NCBI GenBank assembly: GCA_963575745.1
Contig: CAUYUJ010003947.1
Span: 255,151 to 319,150 of the forward strand
Direction: 5' to 3'
DNA from: Prorocentrum cordatum
Taxonomy: Eukaryota; Sar; Dinophyceae; Prorocentrales; Prorocentraceae
DNA length: 64,000 nt
Part shown: positions 41,973-51,627 of the stretch, one piece after another
Layout of the letters: each line of letters opens with the position of its first letter
Position numbering within the stretch: the stretch's first letter is position 1
Notes under the pieces: generated by a model
What the model was told of the DNA's origin: nothing
Database searches by the model: none
The model's input: only the letters and a program-made list of their open reading frames with translations
Made by a program: the position numbers and the translations under genes

Positions 41973-42952
41973 TACTGCTCTGGGAAGCTCCCCTGAAGCA
42001 CTTCTGGTGCACTGCCAGCGGCGCTTCCACGCGTGCCTGCACGCGTGCAGGCACGCGTGGGCGCGTACTGGAAGCGCTCCCGGACGGGCTGCCGGGACCG
42101 GCGAGTTGCTGCGGGGATCGTGGACCGACGCAAATGAGCTGCTGGCAGGCACCACCACCGTCTGGCTTCTTATCTAAAACCCTATAGCTCTCAGAGAGCT
42201 CTCCGGGAATTTCTGAAGCGCTGCCAGGCGCGCCTCCACGCTTGCCTGCACGTGGACAGGCCCGCGTGGGCGCGTGCAGGAAGCGCTTCCGCACCAGCTG
42301 CCGGTTCAAAAAAGCACCTGCGAAGAGTCTGGAGCGCCGTGGAGGAGCTGCTTGCGGGCACCACCACCGTCCGGCTTTTAATCTAAAACCCTTATAGCTC
42401 TCAGAGAGCCCACCGGGAACTTGGCAGCGTTCCGAACCCGGCGAGCGAAGAGGGGGCTCGTCTGAAGCGCTTCTGAAGCGCTGCCAGGCACGCTTCTACG
42501 CGTGCCTGCGCACGTGCAAGCACGCGTGGACGCGTGCCGGAAACGCCCCCGGACCAGCTGCCGGGACCGGCAACTTTCTGCGTCGATTCTGGGGCGCCGT
42601 GGAGGAGCTGCTGGCAGGCACCACCACCGTCCGGTTTCTAATCTAAAACCCTATAGCTCTCAGAGAACTCTCTGGGAATTTGGTAGCGTCCAAAACCCGG
42701 AGAGCGAGAAGGCAACTCGAGAATGCTTTCCTGACGAGCTCTGGGGAGTTCTCCTGAAGCGCTTCAGCGCTGCAAGGCACGCTTCCACGCGTGCAGGCAC
42801 GCGTGGACGCGTGCTGGAAGGGCTCCCGGACCCGCTGCTGGGACAAACCTGCGGGGATTCTGGATCGGCGAAGATGGGCTGCTGGCAGGCACCACCACCG
42901 TCCAGCTTCTGATCTCGAACCCTATAACTCTCAGAGAGCTCTCCGGGAACTT
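41973..42952 (+). mobile_element. A-family repeats, four copies in tandem
   Basis: Copies about 41973-42207, 42210-42418, 42425-42673 and 42678-42950. All end in CTCTCAGAGAGCTC or close variants; the palindromes are partly degenerate. Confidence 0.75.
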
Positions 42953-43201
42953 CTCGGATCTTGGACACGGCGCTTCCGATAGCTTGCGCACGACGCTTGT
43001 GGGGCTCTACAGAAGCGCTTCGCGCACTCTGGAACCACGCGTACTTCGCGCATATCGGGGAGCGCCGGCACACGCTAGTGGTTTGGATGCTGCGAAAATT
43101 CTGTGGCGGCGAGGGTTGGCTGCTGGCTGGCGCCACCACCCACTGGCTTCTACTCTAGCGGAAATCCGCGAAGCTCGTAATGAGAATACACACCGCGCGT
43201 C
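42953..43201 (+). mobile_element. B-like remnant
   Basis: GCGCTTCGCGCACTCTGGAAC and CCACGCGTACTTCGCGC resemble the B interior; ends undefined. Confidence 0.45.
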
Positions 43202-44673
43202 ACTCGTAGAGCTTCCCTTAGCTAGTTGCTGGAAGCTTAAGAGAAATTCCGGCGCGCTGGAGAGCTAGTTGGCAAGAAAAATCTCGACGGACTTTTTGCT
43301 GACTTTTGCTCGGTTGAAAATTTTGCTCTCGAAATTCAACCATTCGTTAGAGCTCCACTTTTTTTCCCCATGATATTCAATCTTATTCCCGCTCGCCATC
43401 TTAATCTCAGGTCGATCGGGTAGATGTTACTGCCAAAAAGCATGGCGGCGGGATCGGCCGTTTCGAGTCATCTTGACACGCGTTGACGGTTTTCTGTACT
43501 TAACTCGAAATTTAGGATAGCTACAGAGCTGATACGCACAGAAACCGATTCAGAATCATGAGGCGCGTTCATCTGTTGCATCCAGAGGTCTGAACTCGGT
43601 CTGCTACTCGAGCTAGGTCCGCGAGACTATTCGTATTCTTCGAGTCATCTTGACAGGTGCTGTCGGTTTTCTGTACTTAACTCGGGCTGTAGAAGAGCTA
43701 CAGAACTGGTACGCACAGAAACCGATTCAGAATCATCATGCGCGTTCGTCTGTTGCATCCAGAGGTCTGAACTCGGTCTGCTACTCGAGCTAGGTCCCCG
43801 AAACTATTTGTATTCTTTGAGTCATCTTGACAGGTGCTGTCGGTTTTCTGTACTTAGCTCGGCTGTACGAGAGCTACAGAGCTGGTGCTTACAGAAACCG
43901 ATTCAGAATCATCATGCGCGCGCGTCTGTTGCATCCAGAGGTCTGAACTCGGTCTGGTACTCGAGCTAGGTCCGCGAAACTATTCGTATTCTTCGAATCA
44001 TCTTGAGAGGTGTTGTCGGTTTTCTGTACTTAACTCGGCTGCAGGAGAGCTACAGAGCTGGTGCGCACACGAATCGATTCAGAATCATCAGGCGCGCTCG
44101 TCTGTTGCATCTAGAGGTCTGGACTTGGTCTGCTACTCGAGCCAGGTTCGCGGAACTATTCGTATTTTTCGAATTCTCTTAACAGGCGCTGTCGATGTTC
44201 TGCACTTAACTCGAGCTGTAGCATAGCTACAGAGCTTGTGCGCACACATGATCGATTCAAAATGATCAGGCGCGTTCGGCTGAAGCATCTAGAGCTCTGA
44301 ACTCAGTCTGCTACTCGAGCTAGGTGCACAGAACTATTCGCATTCGACCGATTTTTCTTCGAAATCATGGTGCACTTCTTCACTTAACTCTAGCTGCAGA
44401 TGAGCTTGCGAGCTCTTTGGCACTCAATTTAGAAGAAAATCATGAGGCGCGCTAGTCTGAAGTATCTGGACGCTTGGCTTGGGTCTGTTCAGCACAGCAA
44501 TGGGAAGGGAATTATCAGGGGCAATAGTGAAATGTATCTAGACGCCTGAGATCAGTCTGCTATCAGCGCTCGGCTGAAAAACTGTTCGTTCTCTGCTAAT
44601 TCTTTGGACATAATACATGGCAAGGAAGCTCTACGAGTCTCCCGGCGGTAAAAAAGGTTGACGGTTTTCCGCC
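43202..44673 (+). mobile_element. M element, complete, five to six satellite units
   Basis: Inverted termini ACTCGTAGAGCTTCC (43202-43216) and GGAAGCTCTACGAGT (44624-44638), 1437 bp. AT-rich block 43270-43470; units at 43592, 43769, 43944, 44120 and 44299 (spacing 175-179 bp) plus diverged ends. Head hairpin 44644-44673. Confidence 0.8.
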
Positions 44674-45041
44674 GGCGCCCAGCTATGTAAACGGCTGCGC
44701 TTAGGCGTGCGCGGAGGCGACCAAGCGCGCGTGTAAGCGTGCGCGGCGGCGCCCAAAGCGTGCGTGGACCGCTCTGGCGCACGCATGAAGTGTAGCCGTT
44801 AGGCGTGCGTGAAGGGCTGCGAAGCGCGCTTGAATCGCTCCCAGGGTCGCTTCGTCGCGTTCTGAAGCGCTGCGAGGCGCGCTTGGAGCGCTTCCAGCGA
44901 CGCTTCAAGCGTGCCTGAGACGCTGCGAAGCGCGCTTGACATGCTGCGGAGCGCTCCGTGACGCGCTGCAAGTTCCGGCGACTCGCTGCGAAAAGCGTTG
45001 ACCGGCATGCGTTTGCGTCCGGCCCAACCGGCCACCACGCC
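44674..45041 (+). repeat. Degenerate GCGCTTG/GAAGCGC repeats at the mosaic edge
   Basis: Irregular repeats of AAGCGTGC, GCTGCGAAGCGCGCTTGA and GAGCGCTTCCAGCG; looks like a diverged A/B interior. Confidence 0.5.
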
Positions 45042-45079
<38 letters not shown>

Positions 45080-45290
45080 TGTTTGTTTGTTTGTTCCCAA
45101 CCATCCTGTGGTCTTGGGTCCTCGTTTTGAAGAGACGGTGCCCCGCGTTCCTCTCCTCCTTCCTCCTCCCCCTCCTCCCTCCTCCCCCTTCTCTTCTCTC
45201 TTCCGTCAGAATGATCATCTGCAGCATCATCCTCATCCACATCCTCATCCTCATCATCGTCTTCATCATCGTCCCCACCGCCCATGTCGT
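45042..45290 (-). repeat. Trailer of the 77-bp composite with poly(A) (minus strand)
   Basis: T38 (45042-45078) and GTTTGTTTGTTTG, then the reverse complement of the trailer seen at 4399-4455 (45089-45150), a GGA-rich part (45139-45205) and GAT-type repeats (45206-45285). On the minus strand the order is 77-bp units, GAT, GGA, trailer, CAAA, poly(A). Confidence 0.8.
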
Positions 45291-46127
45291 CACACCCCTC
45301 ACACGTTTCGTGGCCCCATAGGGAGCTCCACCGAAGGTCCCACTGGGGGCGTTCGCATGCGTCTCCCCCACCCAGGACAGCGTTTCGTGGCCCCATAGGG
45401 AGCTCCACTGAAGGTCCCAACAGGGGTGTTCGCATGCGTCTCCCCCACGCAGGACAGCGTTTCGTGGCCCCATACATAGGGAGCTCCACCGAAGGTCCCA
45501 GTAGGGGTGTTCGCATGCGTCTCCCCCACCCAGGACAGCGTTTCGTGGCCCCATAGGGAGCTCCACCGAAGGTCCCACTGGGGGTGTTCGCATGCGTCTC
45601 CCCCACCCAGGACAGCGTTTCGTGGCCCCATAGGGAGCTCCACCGAAGGCCCAAGTGGGGGTGTTCGCATGCGTCTCCCCCACCCAGGACACTGTTTCGT
45701 GGCCCCGTAGGGAGCTCCACCGAAGGTCCCAATAGGGGTGTTCGCATGCGTCTCCCCCACGCAGGACAGCGTTTCGTGGCCCCATAGGGAGCTCCACCGA
45801 AGGTCCCAGTAGGGGTGTTCGCATGCGTCTCCCCCACCCAGGACAACGTTTCGTGGCCCCATCGGAAGCTCCACCGAAGGTCCCAATAAGGGTGTTCGCA
45901 TGCGTCTCCCCCACCCAGGACAGCGTTTCGTGGCCCCATAGGAGCTCCACCGAAGGCCCAAGTGGGGGTGTTCGCATGCGTCTCCCCCACCCAGGACAGC
46001 GTTTCGTGGCCCCATAGGGAGCTCCACCTAAGGTCCCAGTAGGGGTGTTCGCATGCGTCTCCCCCACCCAGGACAACGTTTCGTGGCCCCATGGGGAGCT
46101 CCACCGAAGGTCCCACTGGGGGTGTCA
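45291..46127 (-). repeat. 77-bp minisatellite, locus 3, eleven homogeneous units
   Basis: Units CCATAGGGAGCTCCACCGAA, GGTCCCACTGGGGGTGTTCG, CATGCGTCTCCCCCACCCAG, GACAGCGTTTCGTGGCC add up to 77 bp and are over 90% alike, far more uniform than loci 1 and 2. Long Gly/Arg/Trp-rich frames on the minus strand (up to about 527 codons) come only from the absence of stops in the unit. Confidence 0.95.
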
Positions 46128-46600
46128 TTTCGGCACACCCCTCACACGCTTCGTGGCTCCATAGGGAGCTCCACCGAAGGCCCCAGTGCCCGCGGCCGCA
46201 TGCGTCCCCCACACCCATTTCGGCACACCCCTCACACGTTTCGTGGCTCCATAGGGAGCTCCACCGAAGGCCCCAGTGCCCGCGGCCGCATGCGTCCCCC
46301 ACACCCATTTCGGCACACCCCTCACACGTTTCGTGGCTCCATAGGGAGCTCCACCGAAGGCCCCAGTGCCCGCGGCCGCATGCGTCCCCCACACCCATTT
46401 CGGCACACCCCTCACACGTTTCGTGGCTCCATAGGGAGCTCCACCGAAGGCCCCAGTGCCCGCGGCCGCATGCGTCCCCCACACCCATTTCGGCACACCC
46501 CTCACACGTTTCGTGGCTCCATAGGGAGCTCCACCGAAGGCCTCAGTGCCGCCGCCCGCATGCGTCACCCCCACCCATTTCGGCACCCCCCCCGCATTTC
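46128..46600 (-). repeat. 90-bp derivative of the minisatellite, five units
   Basis: Period exactly 90 bp: CGGCACACCCCTCACACG, TTTCGTGGCTCCATAGGG, AGCTCCACCGAAGGCCCCAG, TGCCCGCGGCCGCATGCG and TCCCCCACACCCATTT. Central units are almost identical; the last (46491-46590) is diverged. Confidence 0.95.
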
Positions 46601-46612
46601 TCGCACGGCAGG

Positions 46613-47077
46613 GTCATCACCACGGTGGCGTGCCAGGGGCGCACCGTGCGCGAAGGCGACGGGGCGGGGGAACGGCGCTCCGGGGGCGGCCAGACCTCCG
46701 GGGCGCGAGCAGTCCGCGGCCAGACCATCTCTCGGTCCTGTGGACTCTCGCCCTGGGCCGTCGGCTGCCCGGCGCGCTGCTCCCTCGGTCGACGTCGCCC
46801 AGGCGTGATCCTGGATTGCGGCCGCCACGAGGTAGGGAACGGCAAGAAGGAGGACGACGACTGGTGGCTGGAGCTCTACGTGCTGCTCTCGCGCGCCACG
46901 CGCCACGAGGACCTCCTGCTCATGCGGGCGCCGCGCATCGAGTTCTTCCTGGCAGGGCCGCCGCAGGGCTTGCGGAAGCAGCTGGAGCAGTTTGCGGCGC
47001 GCACGAAGCGGTGCAGGAGGGAAGCGACGGCCCTCGCCAGGGAGCTCGGCTTCACCGAGTTCATCCGCGAGGCCTGA
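46613..47077 (+). CDS. SF1-type (Pif1/RecD-like) helicase, C-terminal fragment
   Basis: Motif V-like VITTVACQGRT (46613-46645) follows a possible acceptor (CTCGCACGGCAG). After a spacer of unlike composition (46646-46801), which may be an intron although the frame stays open, come VILDCGRHEV and motif VI-like LYVLLSRATRHEDLLLMRAP (about 46874-46933). A C-terminal tail follows (EFFLAGPPQGLRKQLEQFAA) to TGA 47075-47077. The order, QG-T then VILD and then YVLLSRAT, fits the second RecA-like domain of SF1B helicases, which use ATP to unwind DNA. Walker A/B and motifs I-IV are not in the window upstream, where only minisatellites occur, so this is either the last exons of a gene with repeat-filled introns or a truncated fragment. 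Membership of a helicase-bearing transposon cannot be excluded. Confidence 0.6.
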   Translation, partial: VITTVACQGRTVREGDGAGERRSGGGQTSGARAVRGQTISRSCGLSPWAVGCPARCSLGRRRPGVILDCGRHEVGNGKKEDDDWWLELYVLLSRATRHEDLLLMRAPRIEFFLAGPPQGLRKQLEQFAARTKRCRREATALARELGFTEFIREA

Positions 47078-47135
47078 CCTGAGGAGCGTCTCCCCCGAGC
47101 CGCGCCTTCTCTCGACTGCCCGACTAATTGTTTGG

Positions 47136-47402
47136 CCTCGCGCCGCGGACGACCCGCGCGCGTCGCTGGGACCCTCTCGGGGCGACCAGCGCGCGTCGCG
47201 GGAACTCCGTGCTGCGGGGGGCCCGGCGCCTCGTTCGCCCGTCGTCGCTCTGCCCAGCGGTCAGAGACTGGCCCGCTATCAGCCAGCCAGTTAGCTAGTC
47301 AGCTCTCTCTGCTTCGCGCAGCGGACGACCCGCGCGCGTCGCTGGGACCCCGCCCGGGGCGACCAGCGCGCGTCGCGGGGACTCCGCGCTGCGCTGCGCC
47401 CG
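47136..47402 (+). repeat. Direct repeat of about 90 bp, spacing 176 bp
   Basis: Copies at 47136-47220 and 47312-47400 share GCGGACGACCCGCGCGCGTC, GCTGGGACCC, GGGGCGACCAGCGCGCGTCG and ACTCCG.GCTGCG. Confidence 0.85.
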
Positions 47403-47735
47403 CAGCCTTGGATTTTGGAGTGCGCGGGCAAAGAGGAAGGAAAAGAAGAGCCGAAAGCGGGCGCGATCCTCGCAAGAGGCGTGCCGACATGGGCGTCGCG
47501 ACGTGCGGACGCTGCCGTCGGGGTTCCCGCGGAAGCTGCCTGCGGCGGCCACGCCCAGTGTCACGTGTGTTCGGACAGGCATGCTCGACACTTACACTAG
47601 GCGGTTCCATGATCGCATTCATGCAAATATATTCACTCGCGCGCAGACCCATTCATACTCAGATTCCCTCGCGCTCTGACTCACCCGCGTTCTTTCTCTC
47701 GTAATCAGATCAATCGTAATCCTTTGCGTTGTGTA
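47403..47735. other. No gene recognised
   Basis: Unique sequence downstream of the helicase fragment; may hold its 3' UTR. Confidence 0.4.
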
Positions 47736-47880
47736 CCCCGCCACATTTCGGCACACCCCTCATGCGGTTCGTGGCCCCATAGGGAGCGCCACCGAAGAAG
47801 ATACTCCCAATTGCGATACTCACAACTGCATATGGTTGGGTCCTTCGCCATGATATTTTTTTTGGTCTGTTTTTCACTGA
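47736..47880 (-). repeat. 77-bp composite, locus 4, single unit with leader
   Basis: One minisatellite unit (47740-47797: TTTCGGCACACCCCTCATGC, GGCCCCATAGGGAGCGCCAC), then the leader in reverse (47814-47853: GATACTCACAACTGCATATG, GTTGGGTCCTTCGC) and a T-run (47856-47866). Confidence 0.8.
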
Positions 47881-47884
47881 AGCC

Positions 47885-48140
47885 CTTCTCAGCTCACAAG
47901 GAGCTATCCGTGAACAGGATGCTCTCGGAGGGGCTGCCGCTTGGTGGAAATACTTCGCAAGAGCTCCCGGGCAACTCCAACGGAGGCTTGTGGCACGAAC
48001 TCGGAACAAGTGAGAAAACGCATGCGGGAACACGCTGGAGGCTCTAGCAAATTTCCGCGGGGCTGCCTGCCCGGCGCTGGAAGGGACTTCTGAACCCTCT
48101 ACGCGATATCCAAGAAGAACCGGGATAGCAGAGCAATCCG
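47885..48140. mobile_element. B-like remnant
   Basis: GGAGCTATCCGTGAACAGG (47900-47918) and AACCGGGATAGCAGAGC (48119-48135) resemble the inverted B ends; the interior is diverged. Confidence 0.5.
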
Positions 48141-48276
48141 AATCGCGTGAAACGCTTCAGGGGGACGCGCGCAAGGACGCTTCAAAGGATGCTTCGGTAA
48201 CTTGCAAGCCCGAGAACAAATGGCTTCGAAGGGGCCGCCCTTCGAAGTGCTTTGAAGGAGCTAAGGGGTGAGAAGT

Positions 48277-48668
48277 ACCTCGTAGAGCTCTTCGATTTCG
48301 ATGAGCTAGAGAAATTCCGGCGCGGGGCGGAGCTAGTTGGTCGACCCGGCCAGAACGGACAATGTGATAACATTGAGTCGGTTGTGCTAAGATTTGAAAG
48401 ATATTTGACCATTCATTTTGAGAAACCAGATTTTTCGCACCTGTCGACGACTATGAGGGCCTCTGCGTCTTAATATAAGCTCTGTAGGCGCACTTTTACT
48501 ATCAAAAAACTTGGCGGAATCAACTTCATGTCGACTTGAAAAAAATATTTTCGACTTTTTTTGAGAAGTGCTTCCAGAAGCTTTCTCTTTCGATTCTGTG
48601 CACTCTTACGCGCGCAAGGAGCTCTACGAGGTTCCCGGCGGTGACCAGGTTGACGGTTTACCGCCGGC
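48277..48668 (-). mobile_element. G element, complete, reverse
   Basis: Inverted termini ACCTCGTAGAGCTCTT (48277-48292) and AGGAGCTCTACGAGGT (48617-48632), 356 bp. It has the tail stem-loop, the AT-rich body (ATATTTGACCATTCATTTTG) and the head hairpin at 48637-48665. The cleanest full-length G copy. Confidence 0.8.
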
Positions 48669-48853
48669 GAGTTTCAGGAGCGCGCATTGAGTATTGAAAA
48701 GGAAAATTCCCTCGGGGCGCGCTGCAACTAAGTTTCTGCGAGGCTTCTTGACATGATTTTGAAAGAGCTGCCAGGCTAACCGGCGCTGTGGGCCTCTAAT
48801 CGGGAACCTCTCTATTTCTCCGAGAGACACCCGCGCCGCGAGCGAAGCAAGGC
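48669..48853 (-). other. Degraded sequence 3' of the LINE reverse transcriptase
   Basis: The RT reading frame continues past its TAG with ALLRSRRG-like sequence and soon meets another stop. No poly(A) or clear 3' end is seen. Confidence 0.5.
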
Positions 48854-50122
48854 CTAAAGTCGCCAACCACATTCGTGCACGCACTCAGGTACCGCATCTG
48901 ACAGGACAAGCTTACAATTAAAAGTTACACCGGTAATTTTAAAATTGCCACCAGAAGGGCGGCTACGTGAAATCATGTGCCGGCTCTCCTTCGAAGCTTC
49001 AAACAAAACAGCGTTGGCGCGGCCCCGTTCGTGCAGGCACGACTGGCACTGCCCAGTAGTGGCAAAAATCTCGTCGTCAGAAGAAGAAGGGGGGAAAGGG
49101 CGGAAGGCGTTGAGATCGTCGGCATATACTACTTCTTGAAAGTGTAATCTGGCGATTGCTTCGCTGGCATCGCCGAAAAAGATGCTCCAAAAAGGCGGGC
49201 CCAAAACGGCCCCTTGAAACGCCATGTTGGTCGTGCTAATGAGACGCGAGAAGGCTCCGCCAACTGTAATGCGGGCCTTCCGGGCCTCCAGCCAGCTAGA
49301 AAGGACTGCGCACAGAGCCTGGGAGGCGCCCCAAGCGCGTGGCTTCGCGAGCAGGCGGTCCGAATTCGCACGGTCAAAGGCGCCGGACACGTCGGAAAAG
49401 TGCAAACCGATCCGCGCTCCTTCAGCGAGAAGGCCGAGCCAAGTAACCAAGAAATATGATATCGCGTCTCTGGCGCCGCGCCCAGGGCAATGCGCAAATT
49501 GAGAAGAACCAAGACGCAAGGAGCTGGACACGCAAGGTGAGAAGAAATAAATAATAATACGTTCGGCGCACTTGGACAGCTGAGGAGTAAGATGAATTCC
49601 ACGATGATTTACAGGATCGTGCAAAGACCTCCTCTTGTGGAGGAGACAGATATGATGCAAACGCCAAGGCTCTGGCCATCTGCCTGCGCGAATGATAGAC
49701 ATAATCAAAATAGCAAGCGGCAAAGCGAGAGAAGCAGAACAGGCGACAAGAATGCGAACAGGAATCTCGTCAGACCCTGTAGCGGAATCGCGTTTGAGCT
49801 GTGTGAGCACGTTGAAGACTTGTCTCACCCGGACGGGAAAAAAGTCAGTCTGCTCCACTGGAAGGCGCTGAGGAATGACAGAAAAACAATTCCTCTCCAC
49901 AGCTGGAATGATCCAGCGATCAGAAAACGAATTCGCGAAAAAGTCCGCCTTCTCGTCAGCTCTGACGATCCGCGCGCCATTGGCACGGCGAAGAGCAGGC
50001 GAAGATGACTTGACGGTCTTGCCGAACAGCTGGTTTGAAAGCCCCCGCCAAGCCTTCGAACCACGCTGCAAAGAACGAAGCTTCAAACGAATTCTGTTAC
50101 AATGCGAATGAAAAGAATTCAA
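48854..50122 (-). pseudogene. LINE-1-like element, reverse transcriptase region
   Basis: Non-LTR reverse transcriptase, copying element RNA at the target site. On the minus strand: a fingers region (SATGSDEIPVRILVACSASL), WRLHHICLLHKRRSLHDPVN, motif A FSDVSGAFDRAN, motif B MAFQGAVLGPPFW, motif C VVYADDLNAF (YADD codons at 49115-49126) and motif D-like sequence with HMISRSRPSGGNFKITGVTF. The catalytic Asp residues are present. The frame starts within the endonuclease frame's stop region (overlap TTTTGA at 50119-50122), needing a -1 shift, and it ends at TAG 48854-48856 inside what should be a continuing protein (GWRL, stop, ALLRSRR). It is therefore a broken copy. Neighbour: the endonuclease frame directly upstream on the same strand. 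Confidence 0.85.
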
Positions 50123-51561
50123 AAGAATTCTGGAGAATCTGCAACCGGAAACTCTGGAGAATCTGCAGCCGCGGCTTTACGAACGACAGCGTCGAAACAT
50201 TCCTGCGTCAGCCAGGGGTGGCTCCACCGGGCCGGCACGGAGACCTTGCGAACGTGACGTTCGGCAGCATGCAAAATATTCTCCGTGAGAAACTGCGCTC
50301 CAAAGTCCGGGTCGCCGTGAAGGCAGCTCCAATCCTTAGAATCGAGCTCGCGAGAGACGCACTTCAAGTTCGAAGCAGTAAACTGCCAACGCATTCTCGT
50401 GCATAGGGAGACGGACAAAAGGGGAGAGAGGAGAGACAAAGAGATGACCCGATGATCCGCAATTCTTGGTAGAACTGACACTTTGGCAAACCCCTGCAAA
50501 TCTGTTAAAAATAAATCAATTAAATATTGCTCTCTGGTAGGTTCGCGCACGATTTGTTCAAGACCATGATAAGCACACAATCGTGCAGCTTCGATTCCCT
50601 CTGGAGTCCGTCTGTTAGAATGTCGAAGCCAAACGGGGTTGTGAATGTTAAAATCGACGATTAAAAATACGCCTATGGCAGCAGACATGTGCGTTTCCAT
50701 CTCTGCACACGCACTTTGCATGGAAACTACTTCGGCGTAATGGGGAGGACGGTAGAAATTGCCAAACAGAACAGGCCCGCAATCGAAATGAAATACAAAC
50801 CAACAACACTCGGCGGAAACAAAATTAGCAGGGGGGGAAACGAGCGAACAATACTGGTCAAGCGCAAAAGCGGCAACTCCGCCGCCACTACTGTTCCGAT
50901 CTCGTCGACAAACGCACGTATATCCATGCGAACTCGGAACTAAAGCCCGGTCAAACCGAGTTTCGTTTAAACAAACTAGAGCAGGAGGCGCAGACAGGAG
51001 AGAAATACGAGCTTCCAGCTCGGACTGGGACGAGAAGAAACCCTGAATATTAATATGCCAAATGGTGAAATCCGCACTGAATTGAGGAGGGTGAGACCTG
51101 GATTCGCCAAGGTCCCCTCCCCGAGGTAAGGGCTGTGCATCAACGAAAGGCTCCAGTAAACACTCGTGCGAACTCAACTGGCGCTGAGAACCAGAGCTAA
51201 GGCGGCTCGAAAATCCCCTTACAGAGGACGACCGGGCAAATAATTCAGCATAACTAAAATGGTTCGAACATCCTCCTCCGGAGGACGGCAAATACAGAGA
51301 CGGTGCGAACCTGAGGCGGTTCGAAGAATCTGCTCGGGAAGACGGCCGGGTAAGGCGGCTCAACAAATCTGCTCCGGAGGGCGGCCGGGTATAGCGGCTC
51401 GAAAATTCTGCTCCGGAGGGCGGGCGGGCAAGGCGGCTCGAAAATTCTGCTCCGGAAGACGGCGGGGTAAGGCGGCTCGAACATTCTGCTCCGGAAGACG
51501 GCCGGGCAAGGCGGCTCGAAAATTCTCCTCCGGAAGTTGGCGGGGCAGGGCGGCTCGAAAA
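50119..51561 (-). pseudogene. LINE-1-like element, apurinic-type endonuclease region
   Basis: Endonuclease/exonuclease/phosphatase-fold domain that nicks target DNA for priming. Motifs in order on the minus strand: IWHINIQGF (Asn), LVCLNETRFD (catalytic Glu), SGGGVAAFAL, VLFGNFYRPPH, FLIVDFNIHNPVW (Asp and Asn; the usual Gly is Val), YLIDLFLTD and IADHRVISL (Asp-His). All main catalytic positions look intact. The frame is open from just below a TAA at 51562-51564 to TGA 50119-50121. Its N-terminal part is the 13-residue repeat array. Near the end GCAGATTCTCCAGA is duplicated, and with the GAATTCTTTT duplication at 50114-50131 this may have caused the frame change to the RT frame. Confidence 0.8.
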
Positions 51562-51627
51562 TTATCCTCCGGAGGTCGGCGGGGCAAGGCGGTTCGAAAA
51601 TCCGGATTCTCCAGAAATCGGCTGAAT
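51316..51627 (-). repeat. 39-bp coding tandem repeat in the LINE ORF
   Basis: Eight units in exact 39-bp register (51316, 51355, 51394, 51433, 51472, 51511, 51550, 51589), each GCGGCTCGAAAATTCTGCTC plus CGGAGGGCGGGCGGGCAAG or similar. In the frame of the endonuclease this is a 13-residue unit like LARPPSGAEFSSR. Confidence 0.9.

Noticed and set aside
44799-46488. Very long minus-strand open frames (about 425 and 527 codons) rich in Gly, Arg, Trp and Ala
   Set aside because: They are translations of the 77- and 90-bp units, which happen to lack stops; three frames give equally long products and none has a recognisable start or domain.
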